Assembly: GCA_029449235.1 (NCBI GenBank)
Contig: JANATG010000004.1
Coordinates: forward strand, 620,001 to 684,000
Source: Linnemannia schmuckeri
Taxonomy: Eukaryota; Mortierellomycota; Mortierellomycetes; Mortierellales; Mortierellaceae
Reading direction: 5' to 3'
DNA length: 64,000 bases
Shown: positions 23,028-34,805 of the stretch, one piece after another
How the letters are laid out: every line of letters starts with the position of its first letter
Position numbering within the stretch: the stretch's first letter is position 1
The notes under the pieces: model-generated
Told to the model about the DNA's origin: nothing
Seen by the model: only the letters and a program-made list of their open reading frames with translations
Database searches by the model: none
Position numbers and translations under genes: made by a program

Positions 23028-25569
23028 ATGAGCTGGAACCCCGCGTCCGTCAAGGACGCTACACAAGAGGCGCGACCTAGGACTATCGGGCCCCAGTACA
23101 TTGAGACACAGCGACCCAAAGTCATCATTGTGGGAGCCGGCATAGCTGGACTCTCTCTGGGTGTGTTACTCCAAATGGCTGGCACAGAGTTCCGTATCCT
23201 TGAACGGGTGACAGAATTCGAACATGCAGGTACCTAACCGATATATACCTCCTTCCTTCCTTCCCTCCTTTCCTTCCTTCTTCCCCCCTTTTTTTATCTT
23301 CCGCATCTTCACAATGCTATTGTCCTAATTTGTTAGACAATTTTCGGGCCGCGCTCGTCTTTTTTTGCTGACAATTTTTTCCTTCCTTGTCCTCATTACC
23401 TCCACACTGTACGACATCAATTGGTCATCATTCTTCATAAAGAATCGGCCATCTTTTTAAACGCGATGACACAAAAGTTCTTCAAACAGATTGGTGCCCT
23501 GGAAGAAATCATGAGCCACGCAAAGTTAACGAATAGCATCATCGTCGCCAACGAGAACCGGAAAATCGAGTACACCCTTGAATTTAACGAACAAGTCAAA
23601 CTGTACGCCTCTTTCTAGCCTTGAAATACATCTACTTTTCGTGTTCTCGCTGTTTTTATTTGTTCTGTATGCGGCACTCAATACACATCATGCACAACCT
23701 CTCTTTTTCCTCTCCTATTAGATTCGGGTCGAACGGGTACATTATTCCACGGAGGGTCCTTCACAACATCCTTGTTTCAAGAATTGAGAGGCAAAACATC
23801 GTCATGGGAAAAAGAGTCCTCACCTACATCCCGGGCAACCGTTATGTTACCGTCAAGTGCTCTACCGGTGACCTCATCACCTGCGACATTCTGGTGGGGG
23901 CAGATGGCGTTTTCAGTGCGGTTCGCCAAAACCTTTACAATGAACTCGATGTCAAAGGCCTTCTACCACCCAAGGACTCACAGGATATCGTCCTCTCTAC
24001 AGTCAGGCTAGTTGGTCAAACCATTCCTTTAGACCCAGAGGAATTCCCTGCCGTCAAGGACGAGTACTGTCAGTTCGTGCGAATCATTGGCGACGATAAG
24101 CCTTATTCAGTAGGTTATGTTTGCATCCTCATCCATTGATGTCGCTTACAGCCTGTATTATTCCGACGTTATTTTTTTTGAAGTTGTTTTTAAAATTGCA
24201 AACAGCCAAGTTATTGACTATTTTGCTCCTTCTTCATTCGATCCTGGCTCAATTAGACCACCTATTTTACAACAGCTAGTTCCTGCGTGTGCTGGAGTGT
24301 TACGCAATATTTAACGTCAACCGAGCAGGATAGCAACAAGGTTTTCGCCAACACAACGTTTGATTACTCTCAGGCATTAAGCATGGCGCGAGAAATCATG
24401 GACTTTCCTATTATTACCGGAGGACCTGGAGAACCCACCATGAAGGACTTTCTGAAGTACACCACGACGAGTTTAAAAAAAATCGTGCTCGAGGAGAAGC
24501 TGTTCAAGACATGGTATCATGGTCGTGTTGTCCTGCTTGGCAATGGTAACGTTCTTTACTATCTTTTTCAACACCATTTTCCTTTGTGGTTGCTTCCCCA
24601 TATTTACTGATCTGAGCTAACCACATTCATTTATTTGTATCTCCAATCGTCGCCTTCTTTTGTAGCCTGTCACAAGGTTCGTTGGATTAGTTCATGGATC
24701 GGGAGGTTTTTTGACGGGCGTTTATATGTAAACACTTTGCGGTGTTACTTACACACCTCTTCTCTGCACTGCAATGGCCATAGATGAACCCGTCTGGGGG
24801 GTCTGGAGCAACCAATTCTATCCACGACGCCATTTCGCTCGCGAATTACATTGTCAGTCTCCCTCACTGGTGCGAGCAAAAGGATATCGACCATCGATTC
24901 AAGGCATATCAGGACGAGCGCATGCCATGGATCAAAGAGGCATTCGAAAGCAACAAGCTATTCAAGGGCATGGTCGAAAAGGTGCGAATACGTGAACGAA
25001 AGAAAGAAAAAAAAATGTCCGACTGAATTAATATTTCCTGCATGCAAGCCCAATCTCACTCGGATTTCCATTAATTTTTCTCTCCTCTTCATATGCAACA
25101 ATGGTAGAGCCTCAAAGCGACCATGATTAGACTGTATGCCAAGACCATGACCGCAGCCGTGGCGCGTAGTGCCATGATGAAGATGAACTCCAACAGGCCA
25201 CAGGCGGCGTTTCTCGAGTATGTGCCAGACACAGGCACTGTTCCATCAGAATATCAACCGAGTTACCATTTCACCTTGGAGATTCTCAAGGCCCGAGCTG
25301 TGGAAGATGCAGAGGCGGCGGCGAGAGCACAGGAGATGAATGATAATGCTGCTAATGAGATGTCTCATATTTCACCTTCCAGTCCAGTGATGACCTCAAA
25401 GTCTCCTCTCACCCCAGCCTTGGCTGCTATTGCTGAAGCCTCTGCCATCGCTACTGCACGCTCAGCTGCCAATGCTGCGGCTGCTGCTGCATCTCTACCC
25501 AAGAACGCCTTAGAGACCTTTCAGAATACTCCGTCAAAAGCAAAGAAGCCTGTTGCAACTGTCGTCTAG
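23028..25569 (+). CDS. FAD-dependent monooxygenase 1 (class A, PHBH-fold), divergent
   Basis: Seven exons, 23028..23229, 23443..23602, 23722..24109, 24257..24545, 24666..24676 (11 nt), 24784..24981 and 25108..25569, give 569 residues with phases that match the other array genes. Motifs are Rossmann VGAGIAG (G36, G38, G41), DG motif GADGVFS (D182), then LLGN-ACHK (345-350) and NPSGGSGATNSIHDA. The GD motif thus reads Gly-Asn, where every intact paralog has Gly-Asp contacting the FAD ribityl. The residue after exon 1 is Glu where others have Gly (ESAIFLN versus GSAIFLN). The C-terminus is long and Ala-rich. Such enzymes use NAD(P)H and O2 to hydroxylate or epoxidise small molecules; the substrate is unknown. 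The open frame is intact, but activity is doubtful given the GN change. Confidence 0.85.
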
Positions 25570-26029
25570 ACGGCTTGGTCACGATTATGATGATGAATAT
25601 ATAGTGCTGCTAGTCAATGCCATAATGAATAATATACCCGTCTTAATGTTTTTTTTTTGTTGAGCTCACGATAACTCAAAAAAGCGTGAGAAACGCCAAC
25701 ACCACACGCTACTTCTGTGTATTCTTTTTAGAAAAAGATTCCCCGCTAAAAAAAATGCTCACAGGAGAAGCAAAAAATAAGAAATCACAAATGCATGTTC
25801 ACAAACAGCTTTTTTTTTTTTTTTTCTTTTTTTTTCAACCTACAACTGCTTTTTCTTTTGTTTCTGAATACTTTTTGGCGTCTCTGTCATTCGCGAAACG
25901 GTGAACTAAACAGTGGCAGCGACAAGGACCAAGGACGCTCAATTTATGTTTTTTTCTTGTGGTGAGAAGTGTCAGATGCCTGTGAACCCCTTTCCTTGGG
26001 AAGGCTTTCTCCTGTCGCTGAGAGCACCG

Positions 26030-26031
<2 letters not shown>

Positions 26032-26061
<30 letters not shown>
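26032..26061. repeat. Poly-A tract, 30 nt
   Basis: An uninterrupted run of thirty A residues in intergenic DNA. No processed gene copy lies upstream of it, so it is treated as a simple repeat. Confidence 0.9.
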
Positions 26062-26063
<2 letters not shown>

Positions 26064-26719
26064 TTGTTTACCTCATTGTAAATAAACCTGCACCTATACT
26101 TTGTGTACGTACACCTTTCACCCTTTCATTTCTTTCCAGAAAAAGGCTTAGTTTTTGTACAAGTTATGTTCGCTCCTTGCCATGTACCTTTTTCGTACCG
26201 TCTCTCCGTCTTTCACCTTCACCCACTGTTCTTGTGCTTTTCGCTCTCGGGTCCAAACTTTCGAAGCGCCATTTGGCCAAAACCAGGGTAACCGTGAGCA
26301 CGAGGGAGAGAGAGAGAGAGAGAAAAAGGGATCGAGAACAGTTAAGATGAAAAATGGAGAGTAGTAATACTCTCCGTTCCTATTTTGGTTCGTGCATGTC
26401 GGGTCAATCTATATCTTTCTTTCATATGGACTCAACCAATTCTAACGGTCGAAAAATTATCCCCTTCCCCTTGATCTCCACAACGGACCGGTGCTCTGAA
26501 TGGTGCCCTCCGTGTTCATTGTGACCCATGGGTAGATTCTTGTTCACCATGCTACCATAACCCTCTTTTCACCTTTTTACGATTGTCTGCTTTCTCGGAC
26601 CGGGTCCTCCCTTCAAAGACAACAAGGAAAAAAAGAAAAAAATGCTCTTGTCAGTTGAGTGTTATCGGAAGCAAACGCGGAGATGTTCACAAACAACACA
26701 AAAAGAAAACTAAAGACGA

Positions 26720-26732
26720 AACACAAACACAA

Positions 26733-26765
<33 letters not shown>

Positions 26766-26774
26766 CACACACAC
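26720..26774. repeat. CA-rich microsatellite
   Basis: Imperfect (CA)n with occasional AA and TA interruptions over about 55 bp in the FMO1-FMO2 spacer. Confidence 0.85.
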
Positions 26775-27266
26775 GCCTGAAATAGAGACGGTGTCCTTTG
26801 GATGCAAGATGGATAACCGCCTTTGAGATGGATAAATGCGTGTTCTCACTGTTAGTGCAAATACCTTTTCTCTCTCTCTCCCGCTGTATCTCTTCTGGTT
26901 TGTGCAACCATCGAGAACATTGGAGCTCTCATTCCTCGCTGTGGGCACACTGGATACTCTTTCCTGTGCCATCTCATGCAACTTAGTCCAAAACACATAT
27001 GCAAAAGCATGCAGTCCCGGTCTTGTGTTTGTGTTGTTGCCAATACTCCCACTAATCGCCTTCAACCCAGCTGTTCATTTCTTCTCCTTCCTCCTCTTCT
27101 CCAATCAAAAGAATGGCATCCTTACTCTTTTCTTTCTTTGCTTTTTCTTGTCCTTCACATCTCCATTTTCTCTACTTTCGCATTTCACTTTCCTCCGCTG
27201 CCTTAATTCCCACTTCTCCCTCTTTTCCTTCGAGAAATACAACATAAAGAAATCAATCTTTACATA

Positions 27267-29640
27267 ATGGAAATCAATCCTGCTTTGGTACACATCAAGA
27301 GACCCAACCTGGCGCCCAAGATCCCCTCTGTGATCATTGTTGGAGGAGGAATTGCAGGCATGACCCTCGCTCTGGCACTCGAAAAGTCCAAGCTTCCTTA
27401 TGAGATTTTTGAGCGAGCCTCAGAGGTCAAGGCCCTTGGTGAGTGAAAGACCGGAAAAAACACATTAATTCTCGATGACGCGATAACAGTAACTCCTGTA
27501 CACCACATTTCTCTAACACGACTCTGGTAATTTCATTATCATACTTCAAAGGCTCTGCGATGTTTTTCAGTGCATCCACAGCACCGTTGTTTAAGCAGCT
27601 GGGTATTTATGAGGACATGAGGAGTATCGGCAAGGATACCACCTGTATTCAGATTGCCAACGAGCAGCGTGAGATCGAATACAAAATGGACTTTAAAGAC
27701 CAGCTTGAAATGTACGTTTGTAACATTTGGATTGATGCTATTTCACTCGTGCATGTGCAGGTCGATTTACATTTGTTCACGAAGTGCTGTGCTCTAACCT
27801 CATTGTGTCCTCCTTCCTTTTTTCACACCCTTGGTGCTCGATAGGTTTGGATCCAAGGGTTACATTGTCTCGCGCCCAATGCTCTATGATATCCTCCGCA
27901 GCAAGGTTCCCGCAAAGCGCTTCCACATGAACAAGAAGATCCTGTCGCTCCAACAGGGAGGCAACGGTGCACTTATCCGCTGCAGTGATGGCTCCACGAT
28001 CGAAGGAGACATCATTGTCGGTGCTGATGGTGCCTATAGCGCCGTCCGTCAGAACCTGTACAGCCAGCTCAAGAAGAACAAGAAGCTGCCTGCCTCTGAC
28101 GATGTCGACCTTCCTTTCAGTACCGTCTGTCTGGTTGGTCAAACCCGAGCCTTGGACCCTGAGGACTACCCTAACCTGAAGCTTGAGGACTGCCAGTTTA
28201 TGCGAACTTTGTGCGACAACAAGCCATATTCTGTAAGTGGGTGATTGATTTTTTATGTAGTTGTCATTTTTTGTTCATTTTCTGGATCTGATGCATGTAA
28301 ACAATTTTTCAACTTTTATTTTTCTTGACTTTTGCTCCAACTTTTTTTTATTCCTTTCCCTTGCACGGGACCAGTACACGTATTTCACGATGAAGCCTTT
28401 AAAAATCTGCTGGATGGTCATCCTGTATTTGGACGATTCCAGTCGTCAGGAACACGATCCCTTTAGGAACTCCGAATGGGGCCCCGAAGCCACCAATGCG
28501 ATGTGCGACAAGGTCCGCTCCTTCCCCATCATCAGCGGAAGCGAGCGACCATGGACCTTGGGTGACTTGATCGACAACACCCCTAAGGAATTGATCTCCA
28601 AGGTCCTTTTAGAAGAAAAAGTATTTGATACTTGGTACAGTTGCCGAACCGTGCTCATTGGCGATGGTATGTAAAAGAGCCTTTTTGCTTCTTCCTTGTG
28701 TCTTTGTCCTTGACAGCGGGATTGGTTGTTTAATCGCGATTTTAGAAAGAAGGAAACACTTTTTGGGTTTGTAATCATACTTGTTTATGTTAAACAATAT
28801 CCGAAGAGCAATGGTTAACCTTCTTTGTGTTTTATTCTCTCCTTGTATTTGTACCATTTTCTTCCGACTTTGCAGCATGCCACAAGGTGAAGCAATAGAA
28901 TCATTAAGATGAGATAGACAAGAAACACAAGTGGAAAGATAAGCAATATGGTATTGACGCACGGATGCATTTCCCTTAAAGACGTTTTTATGTCAAGTAC
29001 TGACTTTTTTAACTCCCTCAACATATTAGTTTAACCCTGCAGGAGGCGCTGGGGCAAACAGTGCGATCCATGACGCTGTGGCCCTTGCGAATCGACTCCA
29101 GGCACTTCCGGATCAACCTTCAATAGATGATATCGAGAAGGCCTTCAAGCTGTACAAGAAGGAGCGATTCCCAAAGGCGCAGGAGGCCTTCAACTCGAGT
29201 GTGGCGCTCAAGTCCATGGTCGAGCAGGTACATATTCCTCTCATTCCCTTCGCATCGATACCTACAAACCAATGCATGTAGCGTAAACCTTACTAGCACA
29301 TGGCCGTTTTTTAATTCCCAAACAACTTTTACAGAACATGAAGGGCGCGATGATGAGGTACCTGTCCAAGAACATGCCCATGTGGGTGAATAGAAAGGTG
29401 ATGATCCGCATGCAGTCCTACCAGCCACAGTTGTCGTACGTTGACCTGGTCCCCTATGAGGGATCCGTTCGTCCAGCATACCAACAGAGTTTGGAGGATG
29501 CCATCAAGAAGGCAAAGAAGGACAAAATCAAGCAGGAGAAGGCAGACGCTAGGGCCAAGACCCTTGCTGCTAAAGGTCCATCGCCGCAACAGCAGCAACA
29601 ACAACTGCAGAGGCAGCAGCAGGATGCCACGACGGTATGA
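27267..29640 (+). CDS. FAD-dependent monooxygenase 2 (class A)
   Basis: Seven exons, 27267..27438, 27552..27711, 27845..28232, 28375..28666, 28876..28886 (11 nt), 29030..29227 and 29335..29640, give 508 residues. The start MEINPALVHIKRPNL precedes the Rossmann motif VGGGIAG (G26-G31). The DG motif is GADGAYSAVRQ (D172). GD lies at 336-337, followed by ACHK from the microexon and FNPAGGAGANSAIHDA. The C-terminal region carries YQPQLSYVDL and ends in a Gln-rich tail. Part of exon 4 (28501-28605) is nearly identical to FMO3. There is no intron after the NRKV segment, unlike FMO3 to FMO5. The protein is predicted to be a soluble FAD/NAD(P)H monooxygenase with unknown substrate. I see no signal peptide. 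Confidence 0.9.
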
Positions 29641-29878
29641 AAAGGAGAAGGAAGATGAGCGGATGTTTAGACAGAGGGAAGTGAGGAATGGGCGCTTGAG
29701 ACTGCGAAAATATATTGTGTTATCAGTTTACATACGTATGCCCGTTTCTAGACATTAGTTTCTTAGTTGTTCTTGCATGTAGTGCGAGAAAATCTAGTGT
29801 GAATTCTTTTTTTTCTTTCTTTATGGATGATGTTCATTTCGACATGCCGAAGATGAGCACATAGGTTTGAGGAAATTG

Positions 29879-29918
<40 letters not shown>

Positions 29919-30772
29919 AAGGAGAAGAGAAGGGGAAGGTGACGATTTGGCTCAGCGGTGGGACTGAAATTAGAGGATCAAAACCACTAGTGGAGGAAGA
30001 GAGGCACGACCTAGGAGACTGGGGTTAGTTGAGTGATGGATGAGTTTGTTGGTCTCTCCTCAAGCATCACTGACTAATCAGCTCCAGGTTCTTTGTATCC
30101 GTGTCAGGACACGAACTGCATCGACGTTTCATTGCATGCATGTACAAGTGTGTTTTGGTGCAAGTCGCAGAATAACATACATCCGAGGGACGAACAGCGA
30201 CAGTTGAAAAAAAAAGTGGGTGCGCGTACGAAAGCACCGGAAGACTACATGATCATACGTCCCTTTCAATGTTAGTTACGATCAAGACCTTACATCTTGT
30301 CCCCTCCATCCTCGTTCTTCCCTCCCACCTCCCTCCTCCTTTTTCTCAAATTCATTGTCTCTCTATGGTAAAATATAAAACCCCGCAGCACTAATGAATT
30401 GATGTTGGGGGGATGGGACAATGCATTTTCAAGGATGGTGCTCTCGTTCTTTTCTACTTCGATCGGGTTTCTCAATCTGCTCGCTTGACATGCATGCCTC
30501 ACTGCATTTTTCTGCTCTTACAAGTATGAGTGAGTGTTTTGTACGACGGTTCGGATGGCATGAGTCGGCGTAGGAAAAGCAGAAAAGGGAATGGCGCTGC
30601 CTGTCCTATGTTCGGGGTAAAAGGGGGAGGATGCTTTCCTTCGTTCTTCCGTTATTACCCTCCCTCCCCCTTTCATAACGGCGCTTTTCGTTACCCTCCT
30701 ACTTCTCTCTCTTCCTCCCCCTTACTCCGTCATTATTTTTTTACTCTTCCTCTCCACCTTGCATCCTTCACC
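29641..30772. other. Intergenic; contains a 36-nt poly-A tract
   Basis: No gene is seen. The A-run is at 29879-29914, about 240 bp past the FMO2 stop. A TATAAAA occurs near 30375, about 390 bp before FMO3, and a C/T-rich tract directly precedes the FMO3 start. Confidence 0.5.
29879..29914. repeat. Poly-A tract, 36 nt
   Basis: An uninterrupted A-run in the spacer between FMO2 and FMO3. Confidence 0.9.
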
Positions 30773-33187
30773 ATGACGGCTGACCATCAACAGCAACAAC
30801 ATCATCAACATCACGCCAGCAATGAGAATGACACCGTGCTCATTGTGGGGGCAGGCATCGCGGGCATGATGCTGGCTCTGCTTCTTCAGAAAGCCGGCAT
30901 CCCCTACGATATCTATGAGAGAGCTGCAGAAGTAAAAGCCCTTGGTATGATTTCACCTTCCCTTTGTCGATTTTCCGTTTTTACTACTTTCCAGCTCCTC
31001 TTGTCATATTCAGTTTTGACAACTAATGTTTTTCATTTCTTTTTGCTCTTTTATTACATCTTCAATTCTGGATTCCATTTTATCGTCTCTCGCTCTCTCT
31101 CGTCTTTTGTTTTATTTGCTTAGGATCGGCATTGTTCTTTAGTGCGACGACGGCGCCGATTTTCAAGCAAGTGGGGATCTATGAAGAACTGTATGCCTTG
31201 GGCAAGAACACGAGTAGCATACAAATCGCGAGCGAGCAAGGCATTGAATACAAAATGAACTTTAAAGACCAGCAAGAGCTGTAAGTAACCTCCCAAAGCG
31301 ACCATCCAAACCCTCTCCAATATCTCGTACTGACAAAAAAGGGATCCTCACTCCCTACATTTTACCATGTAACTCACCGCTGCCATCTTTTGTTTCTTAC
31401 CACATGAATTTCAAGGTTCGGATCAGAGGGATATATCATCTCGAGACCTATGCTGTACGACGTCCTCCGTCGCCAGATCCCTAAGGAGCGCTTCCATTTG
31501 GGTCGCAAGGTCGTCTCGATCTCACAGCAGGACGATGTTGACAAGAACTGCAATCCAGGAAAGGGTGGTGTGACGATCGAGTTCCAAGACGGATCAACAG
31601 TTCGTGGTGGTATCTTGGTAGGCGCTGATGGCGCCTACAGTGTCGTTCGTCAAAGCCTATACAGTCAGCTCAAGGAGAAGAATGTGTTGCCGGCGTCAGA
31701 TGATGTTCCTTTGCCGTTTAATGTGGTTTGTCTTGTGGGCCAGACTAAGCCCTTGGACCCTGAGATGTATCCGTACTTGAAACTAGAGGATTGCCAATTC
31801 ATCCGCACCTTGGGCGATAACAAACCTTATACGGTAAGTGATGATAGATTTTCTAAAAAATCGCCACTCTTTATTCAATTTTGGATCTGGTGCGTGCCAA
31901 TGACTTCTCTGACTTGTATTTTTTCTTATCCATTTCTCCAATTCCCCCCCTTTCTTGCACGGGACAAAGTGGACCTACTTCACGACGAAGACTACGGTGT
32001 GTTGGATGGTCATGTATTATTCAACATTTTTTTCAAGCAAGGAGCATGGATCCTTCAAAAACTCGGAATGGGGACCCGAAGCGGTTGAAACGATGTGCGA
32101 CAAGGTCCGCTCCTTCCCCATCATTAGCGGAAGCGAGCGACCATGGACCTTGGGTGACTTGATCGACAACACCCCCAAGGAATTAATCTCTAAGGTCATG
32201 CTGGAGGAAAAGGTCTTCGAGACCTGGCACTATGGCCGTGCCGTCTTGATTGGCGATGGTAAACAGAGACAAGCTGATATTGAATGCTGGATGCTCGAAC
32301 TTACACTTCCCCAGTTCTAATCATATGCTGTCTGTCATTAACATCGTTCTTTGTCACTGTACTTGTTTCCAACAGCTTGCCATAAGGTAACAAAAAGACA
32401 GTGGGGATGGCAACGACAATCCTTGTTTGCATCATTTATCTTCGCATTCGACAATTTCCATGTATCCAAGCACATCCCCTTAATTTAATTTTGTTGCCTT
32501 TCCAAAATAGCTGAACCCAGCAGGAGGCTCAGGAGCCAATTGCGCGATCCACGACGCAGTAGCTCTGGCCAACAGGATTTACGCCCTTCCCGAAAACCGC
32601 ACAAGAGCCGATATCGATCAAGCCTTCAAAGCCTATCGGGACGAACGTATGCCATGGGTCGAAGCAGCGTTCAACACTAGTACCATGATGAAATCCATGG
32701 TGCAAAAGGTCAGTTAAAAACCACGCGCACACACACCATACGTGCAATGATGCGACTACCGATTGCGCACGGTTAGTACAGGGGTATTAATATTCATATA
32801 TATGTTTGTTTTTTTCCTTTAACAGGGATTAAAAGCAACGTTGATTCGGTTCCTTTCAAGAAACATGCCAGACTGGGTTACGAGGAGGGTAATAAAAGAA
32901 AGCGCAAGCACAGAACTAAGTATTTTTACCCAGGACTTTATTGGTGCTCTAATTTTGCTAACATAGTCCTCTATTTTCACTAGATTACGATCAAAATGCA
33001 ATACTATCAACCCCAGGCAGCATTCCTCCCACTGATCGAAAACCAAGGCACTGTTAAGCCTGCCTTCCAAGAGGGACTGCATGATACCCTTCCTATTGTT
33101 GAGGCACGCAGGAAAAGCAAACACGCTGCTAAGCATACTTCTGATGCTGATGCCGGTACTACTACCTCTATTGCTTCAACCACCTAG
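30773..33187 (+). CDS. FAD-dependent monooxygenase 3 (class A)
   Basis: Eight exons, 30773..30944, 31124..31280, 31416..31833, 31970..32258, 32376..32386 (11 nt), 32511..32708, 32826..32888 and 32984..33187, give 503 residues. The start codon lies in CACCATGAC. The N-terminus is Gln/His-rich, then VGAGIAG. The DG motif is GADGAYSVVRQ (D181); GD at 344-345 is followed by ACHK and LNPAGGSGANCAIHDA. Exon 3 is longer than in paralogs because of a short insert (VDKNCNPGKGG) before the DG motif. An intron splits the C-terminal region after VTRR, as in FMO4 and FMO5. It is closest to FMO2 in exon 4 and in the end of intron 3 (shared TTGCACGGGAC). Substrate unknown. Confidence 0.9.
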
Positions 33188-34805
33188 ACAGCCGAAGCTC
33201 TCGCCGTTTAACTGAAGAATAAACTGCGCGCTAAAGTTTTCGCGTTTTTTAGAAGAAATAGACCGTCGGCTTTCGATCCCTATTTTCACACGCGCCTCCC
33301 AAGGCATGACAACTAAGGCATAGATATATTCACCTTCACCTGTACCTTTTATCTTCTCTATCTCTATCTCTCCTTCTATCTTTCTCCCCCCCCCCTCTCT
33401 CTCTCACTATCTCTAATTATGCAGATCTGATGTGCACCATCACAATGTAAATGCTAATTAAAAGATGCAAACATAGGAAGCGACAAAACGGCAGTTTGAC
33501 GATTGTTGTTAAGTACGTATTCATCGAAAGTAATTAGGCAGACGATTTTTTATTGAATGAACGCACCCAATCCATGTGACCATTGTGTGTTTACGACGTT
33601 CGATCATTCTTTTGTTGTCAGTTCCCTCTTTCTCTCACGCTGTCTTCCCTTCTAGCCCCATGCATGGCAGCAGTCTGAAAAACGAGAGCATCCAATAACG
33701 CCACAAAACGTTTGTCGCTAGGAACTAAATGCGTCTGAGTGGGTAGGGCTATTACATCGTATTGATCATCCGCCCATGCCGTTCCCGATGTTCATAGAGA
33801 ATCTATTGATGGGCTCCTGGTTTGCATGCATCACACTCTCTTTCTCTCTCCTTACCTTGTCGCTCTTAATGTTTTCGAAGACAGGGACAGACGTGAGTCG
33901 GAAGACCAAAAATAAGAGTCTCGAAGCACGCCAAGATGAAAAGTAAGGCAATTGGTGTCGTATCAGGCCCGTGCAGTTTAGAGAAGAAGGCATTAGTAGA
34001 AATGAGAGGAGCAATAAGGTTTTCAGTTGGATTTTTTTCTGGCAAGAGAAACATTGCAGAAGGGCACCGCCCATCTCTTTTTTCATCTCGTTCTGAAGGA
34101 GGACACGCCTACGCCGAGACATGGTAATCATCCCATTGACTAAACTCTTGCAAAGAGGACAAAGGAAGAATGCGTGTTTTCTTGTTTGCTTTCTTTGTTT
34201 TTTGTGTGTGATACGAGCAGTGGTAAGCAAACAAAAAACAAATACAACACAACGGCTCAATTTATTTGGGTGTATATAAATGGTATATTATACAGGGGCT
34301 TACAGGGGCTGGACTTTACAAAGAGGCAATGAGGGGCACAGATTGTTAACACGCAATCATTCGTTAGTCAGTTTGTTATCGATGTAGGGTGGGAGAAAAT
34401 GCTCTCACATCATTTGTACTTGTGTACCTGCCCGTTTTCTCTGTCAGCCTGTGCGACAAAGGGAGAGAAAAAGGGTAGCAGGGAAGCCAGGTGGGTCGGG
34501 TTACTCGTTGAAGTAGACACTATTCACCTTCAACCCCAGGCATGAAAAGACTGTCGCTGATGTCTATGCGAGTGATCAATGATGCCTCTCAATACATATT
34601 ACTGTCTGCCTTTTTTTCCTTCTGGTGCTCTTCTTCTTCGCCGTTGTCATCTACATCTCTCTTTTTTTGTCTCCTCATCCTCATTCCTCCTTCCATCTCG
34701 CAATCTCCATCGGGTCCTCTCTTTCTTCCTCCCACCCGACTTCCTCCCTTACACAAAACAATTTCCTACCCCCACCTGTCCTCGAAAAATAAAAAACAAA
34801 TAAAA
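33188..34805. other. Intergenic, no gene seen
   Basis: This 1.6-kb spacer has a C8 run followed by CT repeats near 33390, a TATATAAATGG near 34272, a doubled CTTACAGGGG-like motif near 34290-34312, and a C/T-rich promoter tract before FMO4. Open frames here are short and unsupported. Confidence 0.5.

Larger units (their letters stand above)
25570..27266. other. Intergenic with simple repeats
   Basis: No gene is seen. It holds a 30-base A-run (26032-26061), a GA tract near 26306-26324 and a CA-rich microsatellite (26720-26774). The final 250 bases before FMO2 are pyrimidine-rich promoter. Confidence 0.5.

Noticed and set aside
29879..29914. Poly-A tail of a retroposed gene copy or SINE
   Set aside because: No intronless gene copy, RNA polymerase III promoter or target duplication was seen upstream. 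It is treated as a simple repeat.
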